NCBI GenBank assembly: GCA_038123275.1
Contig: JAYORG010000006.1
Location: forward strand, 1-64,000
Direction: 5' to 3'
Length of the DNA stretch: 64,000 bases
Origin: CAJQHT01 sp038123275
GTDB taxonomy: Bacteria; Pseudomonadota; Alphaproteobacteria; Rickettsiales; UBA1997
Of this stretch, positions 55,756-64,000 are shown piece after piece (the first letter of the stretch is position 1; each line of letters begins with the position of its first letter). The position numbers and the translations under genes were made by a program. The notes beneath the pieces were generated by a model. It saw only the letters and a program-made list of their open reading frames with translations, ran no database searches and was not told the DNA's origin.

Positions 55756-57276
55756 ATGTTATTTTTTTCAAAAACAAAAACATCATTAATATTATTTATT
55801 TGCCTAGCTTCAATATTACTATCCTTAGTTAATTTTTTTCCTAAAAATTCTAAAATTTCCAAAACATTTCCTAATCAAAAGGTAAGTCTTGGCTTAGATT
55901 TAAGGGGTGGTTCTCATTTATTATTGCAAATTGATTTTAATTTTTATTTAAAAGAGAAATTAGCAAATTTAAGAAATGACATTAAAGCCGAATTTAGAAA
56001 AGAGAAAATTAGAATTATCCCAGCATTAAGAAACAAAAAAATAGTTTTTGAAACAAAAAATAAAGAAATCTCAAGAAAAGCCAAAAGAATAATAGGGAAA
56101 ATAGACAAAGATGTTACCATAAATGAAGATAATGGTAAAATTGAGATATTATTCTCTAATCCAAAAATAATTAAAATGCGCCGCGATCTTGTAGCTCAGT
56201 CAATTGAAATTGTTAGAAGAAGAATTGATGAAACAGGAACTAAAGAGCCAATAATTCAAGCTCAAGGCAATGACAGAATATTACTCCAAGTTCCAGGCTT
56301 AAATAACCCTACCCAAATTAAAAATTTACTCGGCCAAACAGCTAAAATGACTTTCCATTTTGTTGATCAAGATGCATCAGCAAATAGAGACATTATTAAA
56401 ATGCGCGATCGAGATGGGCGCTCTTATCTTATTAGAAAAAATGTTATTCTAAGTGGAGATCTTCTAATTGATGCCAATGCCACTTATTATCAAGGAGAAC
56501 CAGCTGTTAGCTTTAGATTTAACACTATTGGAACTAGAAAATTTGCCCAAATCACCAAAGATAATATGGGTCGAATTTTTGCCATTGTCCTAGACGGAAA
56601 AGTTGTCACTGCTCCTAGAATTAACTCTGTAATTAACCAAGGAATGGGGGTAATTTCTGGCAGTTTTACTGTTAACGAAGCTAATGATGTTGCTCTTTTA
56701 CTAAGAGCAGGAGCCTTACCTGCCCCATTAAAAATAATAGAAGAAAGAACAGTTGGCCCATCTCTTGGCCTTGATTCAATTAAATCAGGTGCTTTGGCCT
56801 CTATTGCTGGCCTAATATTGGTTGCCATATTTATGGTAATATTCTACAAATTATTTGGCCTAATTGCTAACTTAGCCCTAATAGTTAATATTGCCCTAAT
56901 ATTAAGCGCCCTATCCTTAATTAATGCCACACTAACATTGCCTGGAATTGCTGGTATTGTTCTAACCATGGGCATGGCTGTTGATGCCAATGTCTTAATA
57001 TTTGAAAGAATAAAAGAAGAAGTTAGAAATAATCGTAATGTTATCGTCGCTATTGATCGTGGATTTTCTCAAGCCTTTAGAACAATATTGGACTCTAACA
57101 TCACAACATTAATCGCTGCCATATTACTTTATATATTTGGCAATGGTCCAGTTAGAGGCTTTGCTGTAACACTATCTTTTGGAATATTAGCTTCTATGTT
57201 TTCAGCCATCATGCTTACAAGATTAATGATAGCTATATGGATCAAGAAAAGAAAGCCTACCTCGCTTACAATTTAA
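55756..57276 (+). CDS. secD: Protein translocase subunit SecD
   Basis: RND-type subunit that uses the proton gradient to finish protein export. One N-terminal helix is followed by VSLGLDLRGGSHLLLQIDF, a periplasmic domain (IEIVRRRIDETGTKEPIIQA) and GEPAVSFRFNTIGTRKFAQIT; five C-terminal helices include GIVLTMGMAVDANVLIFERI and GFSQAFRTILDSNITTLIAA. The 506-residue length is typical. secF is not found downstream: the next gene is convergent, 11 bases away. Confidence 0.96.
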   Translation: MLFFSKTKTSLILFICLASILLSLVNFFPKNSKISKTFPNQKVSLGLDLRGGSHLLLQIDFNFYLKEKLANLRNDIKAEFRKEKIRIIPALRNKKIVFETKNKEISRKAKRIIGKIDKDVTINEDNGKIEILFSNPKIIKMRRDLVAQSIEIVRRRIDETGTKEPIIQAQGNDRILLQVPGLNNPTQIKNLLGQTAKMTFHFVDQDASANRDIIKMRDRDGRSYLIRKNVILSGDLLIDANATYYQGEPAVSFRFNTIGTRKFAQITKDNMGRIFAIVLDGKVVTAPRINSVINQGMGVISGSFTVNEANDVALLLRAGALPAPLKIIEERTVGPSLGLDSIKSGALASIAGLILVAIFMVIFYKLFGLIANLALIVNIALILSALSLINATLTLPGIAGIVLTMGMAVDANVLIFERIKEEVRNNRNVIVAIDRGFSQAFRTILDSNITTLIAAILLYIFGNGPVRGFAVTLSFGILASMFSAIMLTRLMIAIWIKKRKPTSLTI

Positions 57277-57287
57277 TAGAATAAATT

Positions 57288-57485
57288 TTAATCCAGTAAA
57301 AGATCCTTTAATTCCTCAATATCATCATCACTTCCTAACACCTTATCAGCATCTTCATTAGAATCATTGGTTGGTAAAATATCAAAATCAGGAGGAACTA
57401 TCAAAGGATGGTCAGAATTATCTTTAGAGCAAGATACCAAAAATATCACTACAAATAAATAACAAATTTTATTTCTTATCTTCAT
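57288..57485 (-). CDS. Small acidic lipoprotein downstream of lspA (DUF3035-like)
   Basis: A 65-residue protein with a lipoprotein signal (VVIFLVSCSKD) and a short acidic mature part. The segment HPLIVPPDFDILP recalls the alphaproteobacterial DUF3035 family (PLxxPPDFxLxxP), whose genes commonly follow lspA; this one overlaps lspA by 17 bases. The role is unknown. Confidence 0.65.
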   Translation of the reverse strand: MKIRNKICYLFVVIFLVSCSKDNSDHPLIVPPDFDILPTNDSNEDADKVLGSDDDIEELKDLLLD

Positions 57486-57984
57486 TTTTTATAAAAATAT
57501 TTTCAAATAGCAACATAACAACACCAATAAACACACAGCTATCAGCAACATTAAAAGCAGGCCAGTGATAGCCAAATGCATAAAAATCCAAGAAGTCTGC
57601 AACAGCATCATTCATAATTCTATCCATTAAATTACCCAATGCTCCACCAATAACTAAAGAAATAGCCACCATTAAATAAGGATGCTTATTTCTAAAAAGC
57701 CAAATCAACAAAATTGTAGTAATAATTAAATTTAAAATAATAATTAATATCTTACCATGCGTAAGATCATTAAGCATACCAAAACTAACCCCTCTATTCC
57801 ATACTTGAACTAAATTAAAAAAACTAGTAACTTCAATAATAGGATACTGATTTTGCAAAGAATCTAAAACCGAAAATACATAAAATTTAGAATAAAGATC
57901 AATAGCCATAAAAAATAAAGCCATAAAAATACCATAGAAAAATAATTTGTGACTTATTAAAAATTGCTTGATAGATTGATTCAT
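57469..57984 (-). CDS. lspA: Lipoprotein signal peptidase (signal peptidase II)
   Basis: Aspartic protease in the inner membrane that removes lipoprotein signal peptides. Four membrane helices; conserved VWNRGVSFGML, the first catalytic Asp region GGALGNLMDRIMNDAVADFLDF, and the second in WPAFNVADSCVFIGV. Length of 171 residues is normal. Its activity is needed for the several lipoproteins in this window. It overlaps the small lipoprotein gene at its 3' end. Confidence 0.96.
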   Translation of the reverse strand: MNQSIKQFLISHKLFFYGIFMALFFMAIDLYSKFYVFSVLDSLQNQYPIIEVTSFFNLVQVWNRGVSFGMLNDLTHGKILIIILNLIITTILLIWLFRNKHPYLMVAISLVIGGALGNLMDRIMNDAVADFLDFYAFGYHWPAFNVADSCVFIGVVMLLFENIFIKNEDKK

Positions 57985-58069
57985 GAAAAATTAAAATTAA
58001 AATTAAGCTATTAACCAGTGCATAAAGAAGATTTTAATATTCTAATTTAATAGATCAAACAATAAAATT

Positions 58070-58984
58070 ATGAGAGTTATTTTTATGGGTACACCAAACT
58101 TTGCATGCCCTACTTTGCAAAAGCTAATTGATGACAAAACAATAGAATTAATAGCAATTTATACTAAAGAACCAGCTATTTCTGGTCGCGGTCAAAAAAT
58201 TAATAATTCTCCAATTCATAACTTAGCCCTAAAACATAATTTAAAAATTATCACTCCAAAAACTTTAAAAGTTCCAAATAAAATACAAGAATTCTTAGAT
58301 CTTAAAGCTGATGCGGCAATTATTGTAGCATATGGCTTAATTCTTCCTAAAGAAATAATACATGGCACCAAATTTGGCTGTATTAATCTTCACCCTTCTC
58401 TTTTACCTCAATGGCGTGGTGCCGCTCCAATCCAAAGAACCATCATGAATGGTGATAATAAAACAGCAACCACAATAATAAAAATGGATGAAGGCATTGA
58501 TAGCGGAGATATCATCAATCAAGAAATCTTCGACTTAGATGATAAAATAAATTATACACAGCTAGATGAAAAATTTTCCAATGATGGAGCAAGTTTAATT
58601 CTTAAAACCTTAAAAGAATTAGAAAATAACACAGCAAAATTTACCAAACAAGATAACTCAAAATCTAGCTACGCCAAAAAAATAGACAAAAAAGAATCTC
58701 TAATTAATTGGAACAACTCAGCCAAAGAAATAAATCAACAAATTAGAGGTCTATCTGGTAATATTGGAGCTTACTTTATTCATAAAAATGAAAGAATAAA
58801 AATATTAGAAGCCAAAATAATTAATTTTGACCAAAACAATCTAAAACATGGTCAAATATTAAATAATTCAATGCATATTTCTTGCAATACCGGAATCATA
58901 CAGCCTCAAATTCTCCAAAAAGCTGGTAAAAAAGCTATGACCTTAGACGAATTTTTGAGAGGAGATAATCTTTCATCTTTTTAA
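58070..58984 (+). CDS. fmt: Methionyl-tRNA formyltransferase
   Basis: Formylates initiator Met-tRNA with 10-formyl-tetrahydrofolate. The N-terminal catalytic domain shows RVIFMGTPNFACPTL, AYGLILPKEII, the active-site CINLHPSLLPQWRGAAPIQR and GIDSGDII; the C-terminal OB-like domain contains INQQIRGLSGNIGAYF. The 304-residue length is normal. Its last 50 bases overlap the end of the convergent DUF3179 gene. A def gene, often adjacent, is not in the window. Confidence 0.96.
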   Translation: MRVIFMGTPNFACPTLQKLIDDKTIELIAIYTKEPAISGRGQKINNSPIHNLALKHNLKIITPKTLKVPNKIQEFLDLKADAAIIVAYGLILPKEIIHGTKFGCINLHPSLLPQWRGAAPIQRTIMNGDNKTATTIIKMDEGIDSGDIINQEIFDLDDKINYTQLDEKFSNDGASLILKTLKELENNTAKFTKQDNSKSSYAKKIDKKESLINWNNSAKEINQQIRGLSGNIGAYFIHKNERIKILEAKIINFDQNNLKHGQILNNSMHISCNTGIIQPQILQKAGKKAMTLDEFLRGDNLSSF

Positions 58985-60032
58985 ATTGATAATCTAATAC
59001 ATTCCTTGGGCCGTAATGTATTATGCCATCAGGATGAAAAGCTTTAAAAGCAAAAGCAAATGGTACTGCATGATTTATTATCTTACCGTCTCTAGTAACA
59101 ATAATATTACCTATATCTCTACCTTTATTAATATAGCGAGTGTCAAGAGCTGAATTCTGACCTTTGATCCATCTAATCTCTATACCTTTATATTTAACCT
59201 TACCTTTTCTTCTTACTAAATCTAGAGGCCAAGCATCTTTTCCAACCATTACTACATATGATAAAGGGTAAATTTTTTCATCAAAATTACCTTTGAAAAA
59301 CATTGGCCATTTACTAGTATCATAATATTTATATGAATTTCTTGTATAAAGAATTGAATAATAACCTTGTAAAACTTTTGCACTCTTATAACGCTCTTTA
59401 AATAAAGCAAAAGACTCTATCCTAGACGGAATTTGTTTTAATTTTTTTCCATCCATTTTACCAACCATTCCAACCCCTAAAAATTGTTGCCACCAACTTT
59501 CAGTCTGCTTATCATACATAATCAAATCAGAATTTCTTAACTTGCCAGTTACACCAAAATCTAATATCTTGCCATCAACAGTCCTTTCAAATACTAGTGA
59601 TGCATTACATAAAGGACAATAAGTAATAACAACTGGAATACCTCCTACTGTATCATTAACAATTTCATGAACCATCATCACGGCTATTGGATAAGCCCTA
59701 ACATCACCATTTATTTCCAAGCTAATTACAGGAGAGGTATCGATTAATTGTCTAGCTCTATTGATAGAAACAAATTTTGGATTATCAATAAGTTTAGTTA
59801 ATTTTAAACGACGAGCTTCATCAATATCAACAAACTTAGGGTTATCTATTGATTCAATGCCATCCTTTGGTATGCCACCAGAAAATATTTCTTGTAAATC
59901 AATACTAGTTTTAGAAAAATCAGTCTTTGGCCATTCCTTTTTCCACTCATCAGGAGAGGCAAAAGATTTCGAGATTAAGCAACCTGTTAAAGAAACTAAT
60001 AATAGTATATTTAGCGCTACATTTCTTAACAT
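58935..60032 (-). CDS. DUF3179-domain exported protein
   Basis: A 365-residue protein with a signal peptide that includes a lipobox-like LLVSLTGC (Cys about residue 18). The DUF3179 domain is clear: ISLEINGDVRAYPIAVMM, HEIVNDTVGGIPVVITYCPL, CNASLVFER, SDLIMYDKQTESWWQQFLG. The biochemical function of the family is unknown; conserved Cys and His residues suggest a metal or redox site. The segment before the domain holds a duplication, IDNPKFVDIDEARR and IDNPKFVSINRARQ, where relatives usually have one. It converges with fmt with a 50-base overlap. Confidence 0.85.
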   Translation of the reverse strand: MLRNVALNILLLVSLTGCLISKSFASPDEWKKEWPKTDFSKTSIDLQEIFSGGIPKDGIESIDNPKFVDIDEARRLKLTKLIDNPKFVSINRARQLIDTSPVISLEINGDVRAYPIAVMMVHEIVNDTVGGIPVVITYCPLCNASLVFERTVDGKILDFGVTGKLRNSDLIMYDKQTESWWQQFLGVGMVGKMDGKKLKQIPSRIESFALFKERYKSAKVLQGYYSILYTRNSYKYYDTSKWPMFFKGNFDEKIYPLSYVVMVGKDAWPLDLVRRKGKVKYKGIEIRWIKGQNSALDTRYINKGRDIGNIIVTRDGKIINHAVPFAFAFKAFHPDGIIHYGPRNVLDYQFKKMKDYLLSKIRLRS

Positions 60033-60207
60033 CTTATATCTCCTTTTAGAAAATAATACCCGTTTCCATCTTTATACGGAGCATTATACCACTAAAATCT
60101 CTTATTGTTAGTGTTTTAGTGTTTTAACTTTAGACAAAGTACAGTAAATTTATTCCCTAAGGTATTATATCATTTTTTAAGACAACATGCAATTAATTTA
60201 AATTAGA

Positions 60208-61416
60208 CTATGATAAATCCAACCCTTCTTTAACCTTAGAAATAAACTCTTCAGTAGTTAAATAATAATCTTTATTAACCAACAAAGCTAGATCTTTAGT
60301 CATAAACCCATTTTCAACAGTTTTAATTATTGAAGATTCTAACTTATTAGCAAAATCTGCTAATTCTTTATTATTGTCCAACTTAGCACGATGTTTTAAA
60401 CCACCAGTCCAAGCAAATATTGAAGCAATTGGATTAGTTGAAGTTTTATTACCTCTTTGATGCTCACGATAATGTCTTGTTACAGTTCCGTGCGCAGCCT
60501 CGGCCTCAACTACTTCACCATCAGGAGAAATTAATATTGACGTCATCAAACCAAGAGATCCAAAACCTTGTGCTAATGTATCTGATTGTACATCACCATC
60601 ATAATTTTTACATGCCCAAACAAATTTACCAGAAGACTTCAAAGCAAAAGCTACCATATCGTCAATTAAACGATGCTCATAGCCAATACCTGCTTTTTCA
60701 AATTTATCCTTAAACTCACTCTCATAAACATTAGCAAATATCTCTACAAACTCCTTATCATAAATTTTTAAAATTGTATCCTTTGTTGACATATAAAGCC
60801 ACCATCCTTTTGATAAAGCCATATTAAAACAAGAGTAAGCAAAATCTGTTATTGACTTTGTTGTATTATACATAGCCATTGCAACTCCATCACTATCTTT
60901 AAAATCAAATACTTCATTTTCCTCTATATTACCATTCTCATCAACTAATTTTAAAAATAACTTCTGACCTTTCTTAACATTAACATCAAGAGCTTTATAT
61001 TGGTCACCAAAGGCATGACGCCCAATGCAAATTGGATTATCCCATGTTCTAACAATTCTTGGAATATTAGAAATAATAATTGGCTCCCTAAATACAGTTC
61101 CACCAATAATATTTCTAATTGTGCCATTTGGTGATCTATGAATTTTCTTTAAATTAAATTCTTTTTTTCGCGCTAGAGTTGCTGTAATTGTAGCACATTT
61201 CACTGCCACCTTATGTTTTAACGTAGCATTAGCTGCATCAACTGTAATTTGATCATCTGTTTCATCTCTTTTTTGTATTGATAAATCATAATACTCAATC
61301 TCTAAATCAAGATATGGAAAAATTAACTCATCCTTTATCATTTTCCACATTATACGAGTCATTTCATCACCATCTATTTCAACTATTTTATTTTTTACAC
61401 TAATCTTATTTGTCAT
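60208..61416 (-). CDS. icd: NADP-dependent isocitrate dehydrogenase (eukaryotic-like type)
   Basis: Oxidative decarboxylation of isocitrate to 2-oxoglutarate in the TCA cycle. It belongs to the dimeric type shared with eukaryotes and many alphaproteobacteria: VEIDGDEMTRIMWKMIKDEL at the N-terminus, the isocitrate-binding SPNGTIRNIIGGTVFREPI, GRHAFGDQY, MVAFALKSSGKFVWACKNYD with a metal-binding Asp, and AAHGTVTRHYREHQRGNKTSTNPIA split across the NADP site. The 402-residue length is normal. It is a single gene, with the 175-base spacer before the DUF3179 gene lacking evident features. Confidence 0.95.
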   Translation of the reverse strand: MTNKISVKNKIVEIDGDEMTRIMWKMIKDELIFPYLDLEIEYYDLSIQKRDETDDQITVDAANATLKHKVAVKCATITATLARKKEFNLKKIHRSPNGTIRNIIGGTVFREPIIISNIPRIVRTWDNPICIGRHAFGDQYKALDVNVKKGQKLFLKLVDENGNIEENEVFDFKDSDGVAMAMYNTTKSITDFAYSCFNMALSKGWWLYMSTKDTILKIYDKEFVEIFANVYESEFKDKFEKAGIGYEHRLIDDMVAFALKSSGKFVWACKNYDGDVQSDTLAQGFGSLGLMTSILISPDGEVVEAEAAHGTVTRHYREHQRGNKTSTNPIASIFAWTGGLKHRAKLDNNKELADFANKLESSIIKTVENGFMTKDLALLVNKDYYLTTEEFISKVKEGLDLS

Positions 61417-61589
61417 TTTATTGCTTTTTAATTGTTTTTGAAGTATTATTGATTTGACTACATAAAATTTATACCAAAAGCCATATTTAGCAAGCTTTGG
61501 ATAATAATTGTAAATTATTTATTAACCTTTGAAATTTCAGTTAGTTTATTTAATGTAGCAATATAGAACCTCTTATAATTTTAATTTTT

Positions 61590-62933
61590 TTGCAAGTGTT
61601 TTTAGTTAGAATATTACTTAGTATTATTATCCTTACATTATTTTCTTCAACTTCATGGTCTGAAATTGTCATAACTGACTGGCAAGAGGAAGTTTCCTTA
61701 ACCAGAACAGGTAAAGAAAGTAAAGTAAGCATCAAAGCCAAAGTAGAAAAATTAAAAAAAGGCACATACCATAATGGCTTTACTATTATATTTGATAAAA
61801 AGAAAGATATTCAAATTAACAAAGTGCAATTTGACAATAGAGTTGCAAGATATTCATTTAAAAACAATCAATTAAAAGTTAATTTCCTTAGTAAAAAAGT
61901 TAACGGTCAATTTTTATCAATTAACTATAATTATCTAGAAACTAGTAAAAAAATAGATCCATATTTAAGACAAGAATTTGTCAATATTCCATCTTGGGTT
62001 AAAAATGCCAATTCCATAAGCTCTTTAACATTTCCTGCAAATCTAGAAGTTGTTAGCTTCAATAAAAACCTAAAAAGAAATGGCAATCAATTAATATATC
62101 AAGGAAAAGTTCCTGAATCTGGTATTAGCGAACTTATTAAACTAACACCAAAATCTAGCACTTGGAATGTTAATGTTAAAAGTACAATAAATTCAAATAA
62201 CGCCCTTATTGGCTTAGAAGCAAAAGTACCAATTTACTTTTTTAATGGCGGACAAAGAGGTGAAAATAATTATACATCTTCCAATCCAGAATTTAAAAAT
62301 AGCGAACAAGAAGGTGACTATTATAATTTTAAATATGGTAAATTAAATACCAATAATGTTGAAATATCTACTAGCTCTAAAGTCCACACTGGCTCCCTTA
62401 ATAGGCAAGCTGTCAATAGAAACCCTAACAATTATCTAAAAGTAAATAATGATGACTGGTTTTTATTATCAGACATAACAACAAAAATATCTAGCAACGT
62501 CAAATATCAAGGTCTGCCTCTTTATGCCAAGATTGGACAATTTGTTCATGACTACATAAAATATGACAAATCATATGTTGGAAAGCTACTAGATACCAAA
62601 ACAATTTTATCTAAAAAAAGAGGTGTTTGTGTGGAATATGCTAAATTATTTAATGACTTAGCTAGAATGTCTGGAATTCCATCAATCATTATTAATGGAG
62701 CTGCCAAAGGCGAGTATGATAAATTTGAAGGACATAGCTGGAACATGATTTATTACAACAATAAATGGATCCAGGTTGATCCAACCTGGAACTTAATGTC
62801 TGGAAATGTTAGCTCTTCTCATATCTACTTTTATGACAATAATACAAAAGCAATTGAAGCCAAATGGGTAACAAGAAAAGGAACTAATATTGAGGTCGAC
62901 TTAAATACTGATTTTGAAATTTCAGCCCAGTAG
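61590..62933 (+). CDS. Exported transglutaminase-like cysteine peptidase-fold protein
   Basis: A 447-residue protein with a signal peptide (LLSIIILTLFSSTSWS) and a C-terminal transglutaminase-like domain (about residues 310-420). The Cys-His-Asp triad is visible: Cys in KKRGVCVEYAKLFNDLAR, His in FEGHSWNMIYY and Asp in WIQVDPTWN. The N-terminal two thirds is beta-rich, resembling the periplasmic domain that precedes this fold in similar bacterial proteins. No ATG is suitably placed: TTG 61590 (or GTG 61596) is the likely start, since the signal peptide begins there. The substrate is unknown; peptide or cell-wall amide cleavage is typical for relatives. Confidence 0.85.
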   Translation: MQVFLVRILLSIIILTLFSSTSWSEIVITDWQEEVSLTRTGKESKVSIKAKVEKLKKGTYHNGFTIIFDKKKDIQINKVQFDNRVARYSFKNNQLKVNFLSKKVNGQFLSINYNYLETSKKIDPYLRQEFVNIPSWVKNANSISSLTFPANLEVVSFNKNLKRNGNQLIYQGKVPESGISELIKLTPKSSTWNVNVKSTINSNNALIGLEAKVPIYFFNGGQRGENNYTSSNPEFKNSEQEGDYYNFKYGKLNTNNVEISTSSKVHTGSLNRQAVNRNPNNYLKVNNDDWFLLSDITTKISSNVKYQGLPLYAKIGQFVHDYIKYDKSYVGKLLDTKTILSKKRGVCVEYAKLFNDLARMSGIPSIIINGAAKGEYDKFEGHSWNMIYYNNKWIQVDPTWNLMSGNVSSSHIYFYDNNTKAIEAKWVTRKGTNIEVDLNTDFEISAQ

Positions 62934-63014
62934 TCATAATATTTTAATTTAATAGACTTCTTTTGAAACTACTAATACTTTGATTTTTGTTTAATTTTAT
63001 TATTAATAAAATAA

Positions 63015-63839
63015 ATGATTCAAAATTTTCCTAACTTTATTTACGGAACCGCTTGGAAGAAAGCAGCCACAACTAGCCTGGTAGAAATAGCCCTAGATTC
63101 AGGTTTTAGAGCAATTGATACTGCAAATCAAGCCAAACATTACAGCGAACCTTTAGTAGGAAAAGCCTTAACTAATACAGCCAATAAGGGTATCAGTAGA
63201 AATAAAATTTGGCTTCAATCAAAATTTACCTCAATTAATGGACAAGACAATAACCTACCCTATGATCCAAATGCTACATTAACAAAACAAGTTGAACAAT
63301 CTTTTGCTAGCTCATTAAAACATCTAAATACCAATTATCTAGATTCTTATCTACTACATGGGCCTTATAATTATCCACATCTTGGTAAAGAAGATTTTGA
63401 AGTATGGAAAGCCCTAGAAAAGCTCTATGAAAATGGTAGTGCTAAAATAATTGGTATTAGCAATGTTAATTTACAACAATTAGAAATGTTGGTTAAAGAA
63501 GCTAAAATAAAACCAATGACAGTACAAAATAGATGTTACGCTAATAAGGGCTGGGACAAAGAAATTAGAAATTTCTGCAACTTAAATGACATTAAATATC
63601 AAGGCTTTTCGCTGTTAACCGCCAATATTAACATTGTACAAAGTTAAGCAATATTTTCATTAGCAGCAAAATATCAAGTTACACCCCAGCAAATTATTTT
63701 TTGTTTCTCTCATCAAATTGGAATACATCCTCTCACTGGCAACACCAATAAAGAACATATGAAACTAGATTTAGCTGCTTTTAATTTTAAACTTTTAGAT
63801 GAAGAAATAGAACTTATAATCAAACAAAGCATAGGCTAA
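63015..63839 (+). pseudogene. Aldo/keto reductase interrupted by an in-frame TAA
   Basis: The frame runs for 274 codons with one TAA at 63645-63647 (codon 211). Before it: IYGTAWKKA, FRAIDTANQAKHY (catalytic Asp and Tyr region), IWLQSKF (Lys), YLLHGPYNYP (His), IIGISNVNLQQLEML. After it the same frame continues with LAAKYQVTPQQIIF, GIHPLTGNTNKEHMKLDLAA and FKLLDEEIELI, the normal C-terminal part of the family. Since the C-terminal barrel strands and cofactor loop are cut off, the short product is unlikely to work. The single clean lesion suggests a recent mutation or a sequencing error. Confidence 0.82.
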
Positions 63840-63843
63840 TTTT

Positions 63844-64000
63844 ATGAATAAAAAGATTATTTCAGCTTTTTTAACAATCATTCTACTCTTATCAACAAAC
63901 TCATGTGTAGGATTTAAACATAATAACCTACCTAAAATTAATCAAAAAAACTTTAAATTTTCTTTGGAGAAGAAAATAAAAATATTTAGCCAATGGAATT
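63844..64000 (+). CDS. Start of an exported protein or lipoprotein, cut by the window end
   Basis: ATG 63844, 4 bases after the reductase frame, opens a frame of at least 52 codons reading MNKKIISAFLTIILLLSTNS then CVGFKHNN. The hydrophobic leader and the Cys at residue 21 suggest a lipoprotein signal. Too little is present to name it. Confidence 0.6.
   Translation, partial: MNKKIISAFLTIILLLSTNSCVGFKHNNLPKINQKNFKFSLEKKIKIFSQWN

Overview
The window is a strongly AT-rich stretch of a bacterial chromosome. It carries 54 protein-coding loci by my count, one tRNA and many short palindromic repeats. The gene set points to an alphaproteobacterial obligate symbiont or intracellular bacterium of the Rickettsiales (or the Holosporales), but I cannot place it to genus. 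Grounds for this are flavin-dependent ThyX, AddA of the alphaproteobacterial type, lipid A and LPS genes (lpxI, lpxK, lpxL, lptD; these argue against Ehrlichia, Anaplasma, Wolbachia and Orientia), scattered single-lesion pseudogenes, palindromic elements inserted in frame inside conserved genes, and large unrecognised proteins that look like host-directed effectors.

Layout: 1-7.5 kb, mnmG, a TPR protein, pilT and addA on the + strand, bounded by two near-identical repeat copies. 7.7-11.2 kb, thyX, tatA, exoD-like and rho. 11.2-13.6 kb, a probable effector gene with a perfect sigma-70 promoter, a peptidase-like core, a PDZ-like end and one in-frame TGA. 13.6-15.5 kb, an alpha/beta hydrolase, a PEGA lipoprotein crossed by an assembly gap, and a repeat-rich spacer. 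15.5-23.2 kb, a tight minus-strand operon mutM-lipoprotein-fadB-ruvC-folK-xseA-lpxK-lpxL. 23.3-28.9 kb, queH, trmB, bcp-yciI-rpiB, a large permease and a GNAT enzyme. 28.9-31 kb, an accessory pocket with tRNA-Ala, a GC-rich multi-hairpin, a dead GIY-YIG gene, an unknown protein and a ParDE pair. 31-33.4 kb, a frameshifted MMPL transporter. 33.6-41.7 kb, thrS, bioF, a short prepilin, obgE and lpxI, a degenerate inositol-monophosphatase relative, and sdhA. 41.9-44.8 kb, two unknown genes, one with deaminase-like motifs and nuclear-localisation-like basic clusters. 45-57 kb, fabF, mltG, a parvulin, a lipoprotein, mfd, lptD, yajC and secD. 57-64 kb, lspA, fmt, DUF3179, icd, a transglutaminase-like protein and an aldo/keto reductase broken by a TAA.

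Most genes are envelope, DNA-repair, translation and core-metabolism housekeeping. The unusual parts are: (i) a family of multi-hairpin elements, three of them sitting in frame inside addA and mfd, two with tails that are inverted copies of the neighbouring host DNA; (ii) two candidate effectors (peptidase/PDZ and deaminase-like), both with strong promoter sequences; (iii) a complete absence of TGA as a stop codon among the 54 genes, while one TGA lies in frame in the peptidase-like gene; (iv) several distinct hairpin repeats parked right after gene ends.
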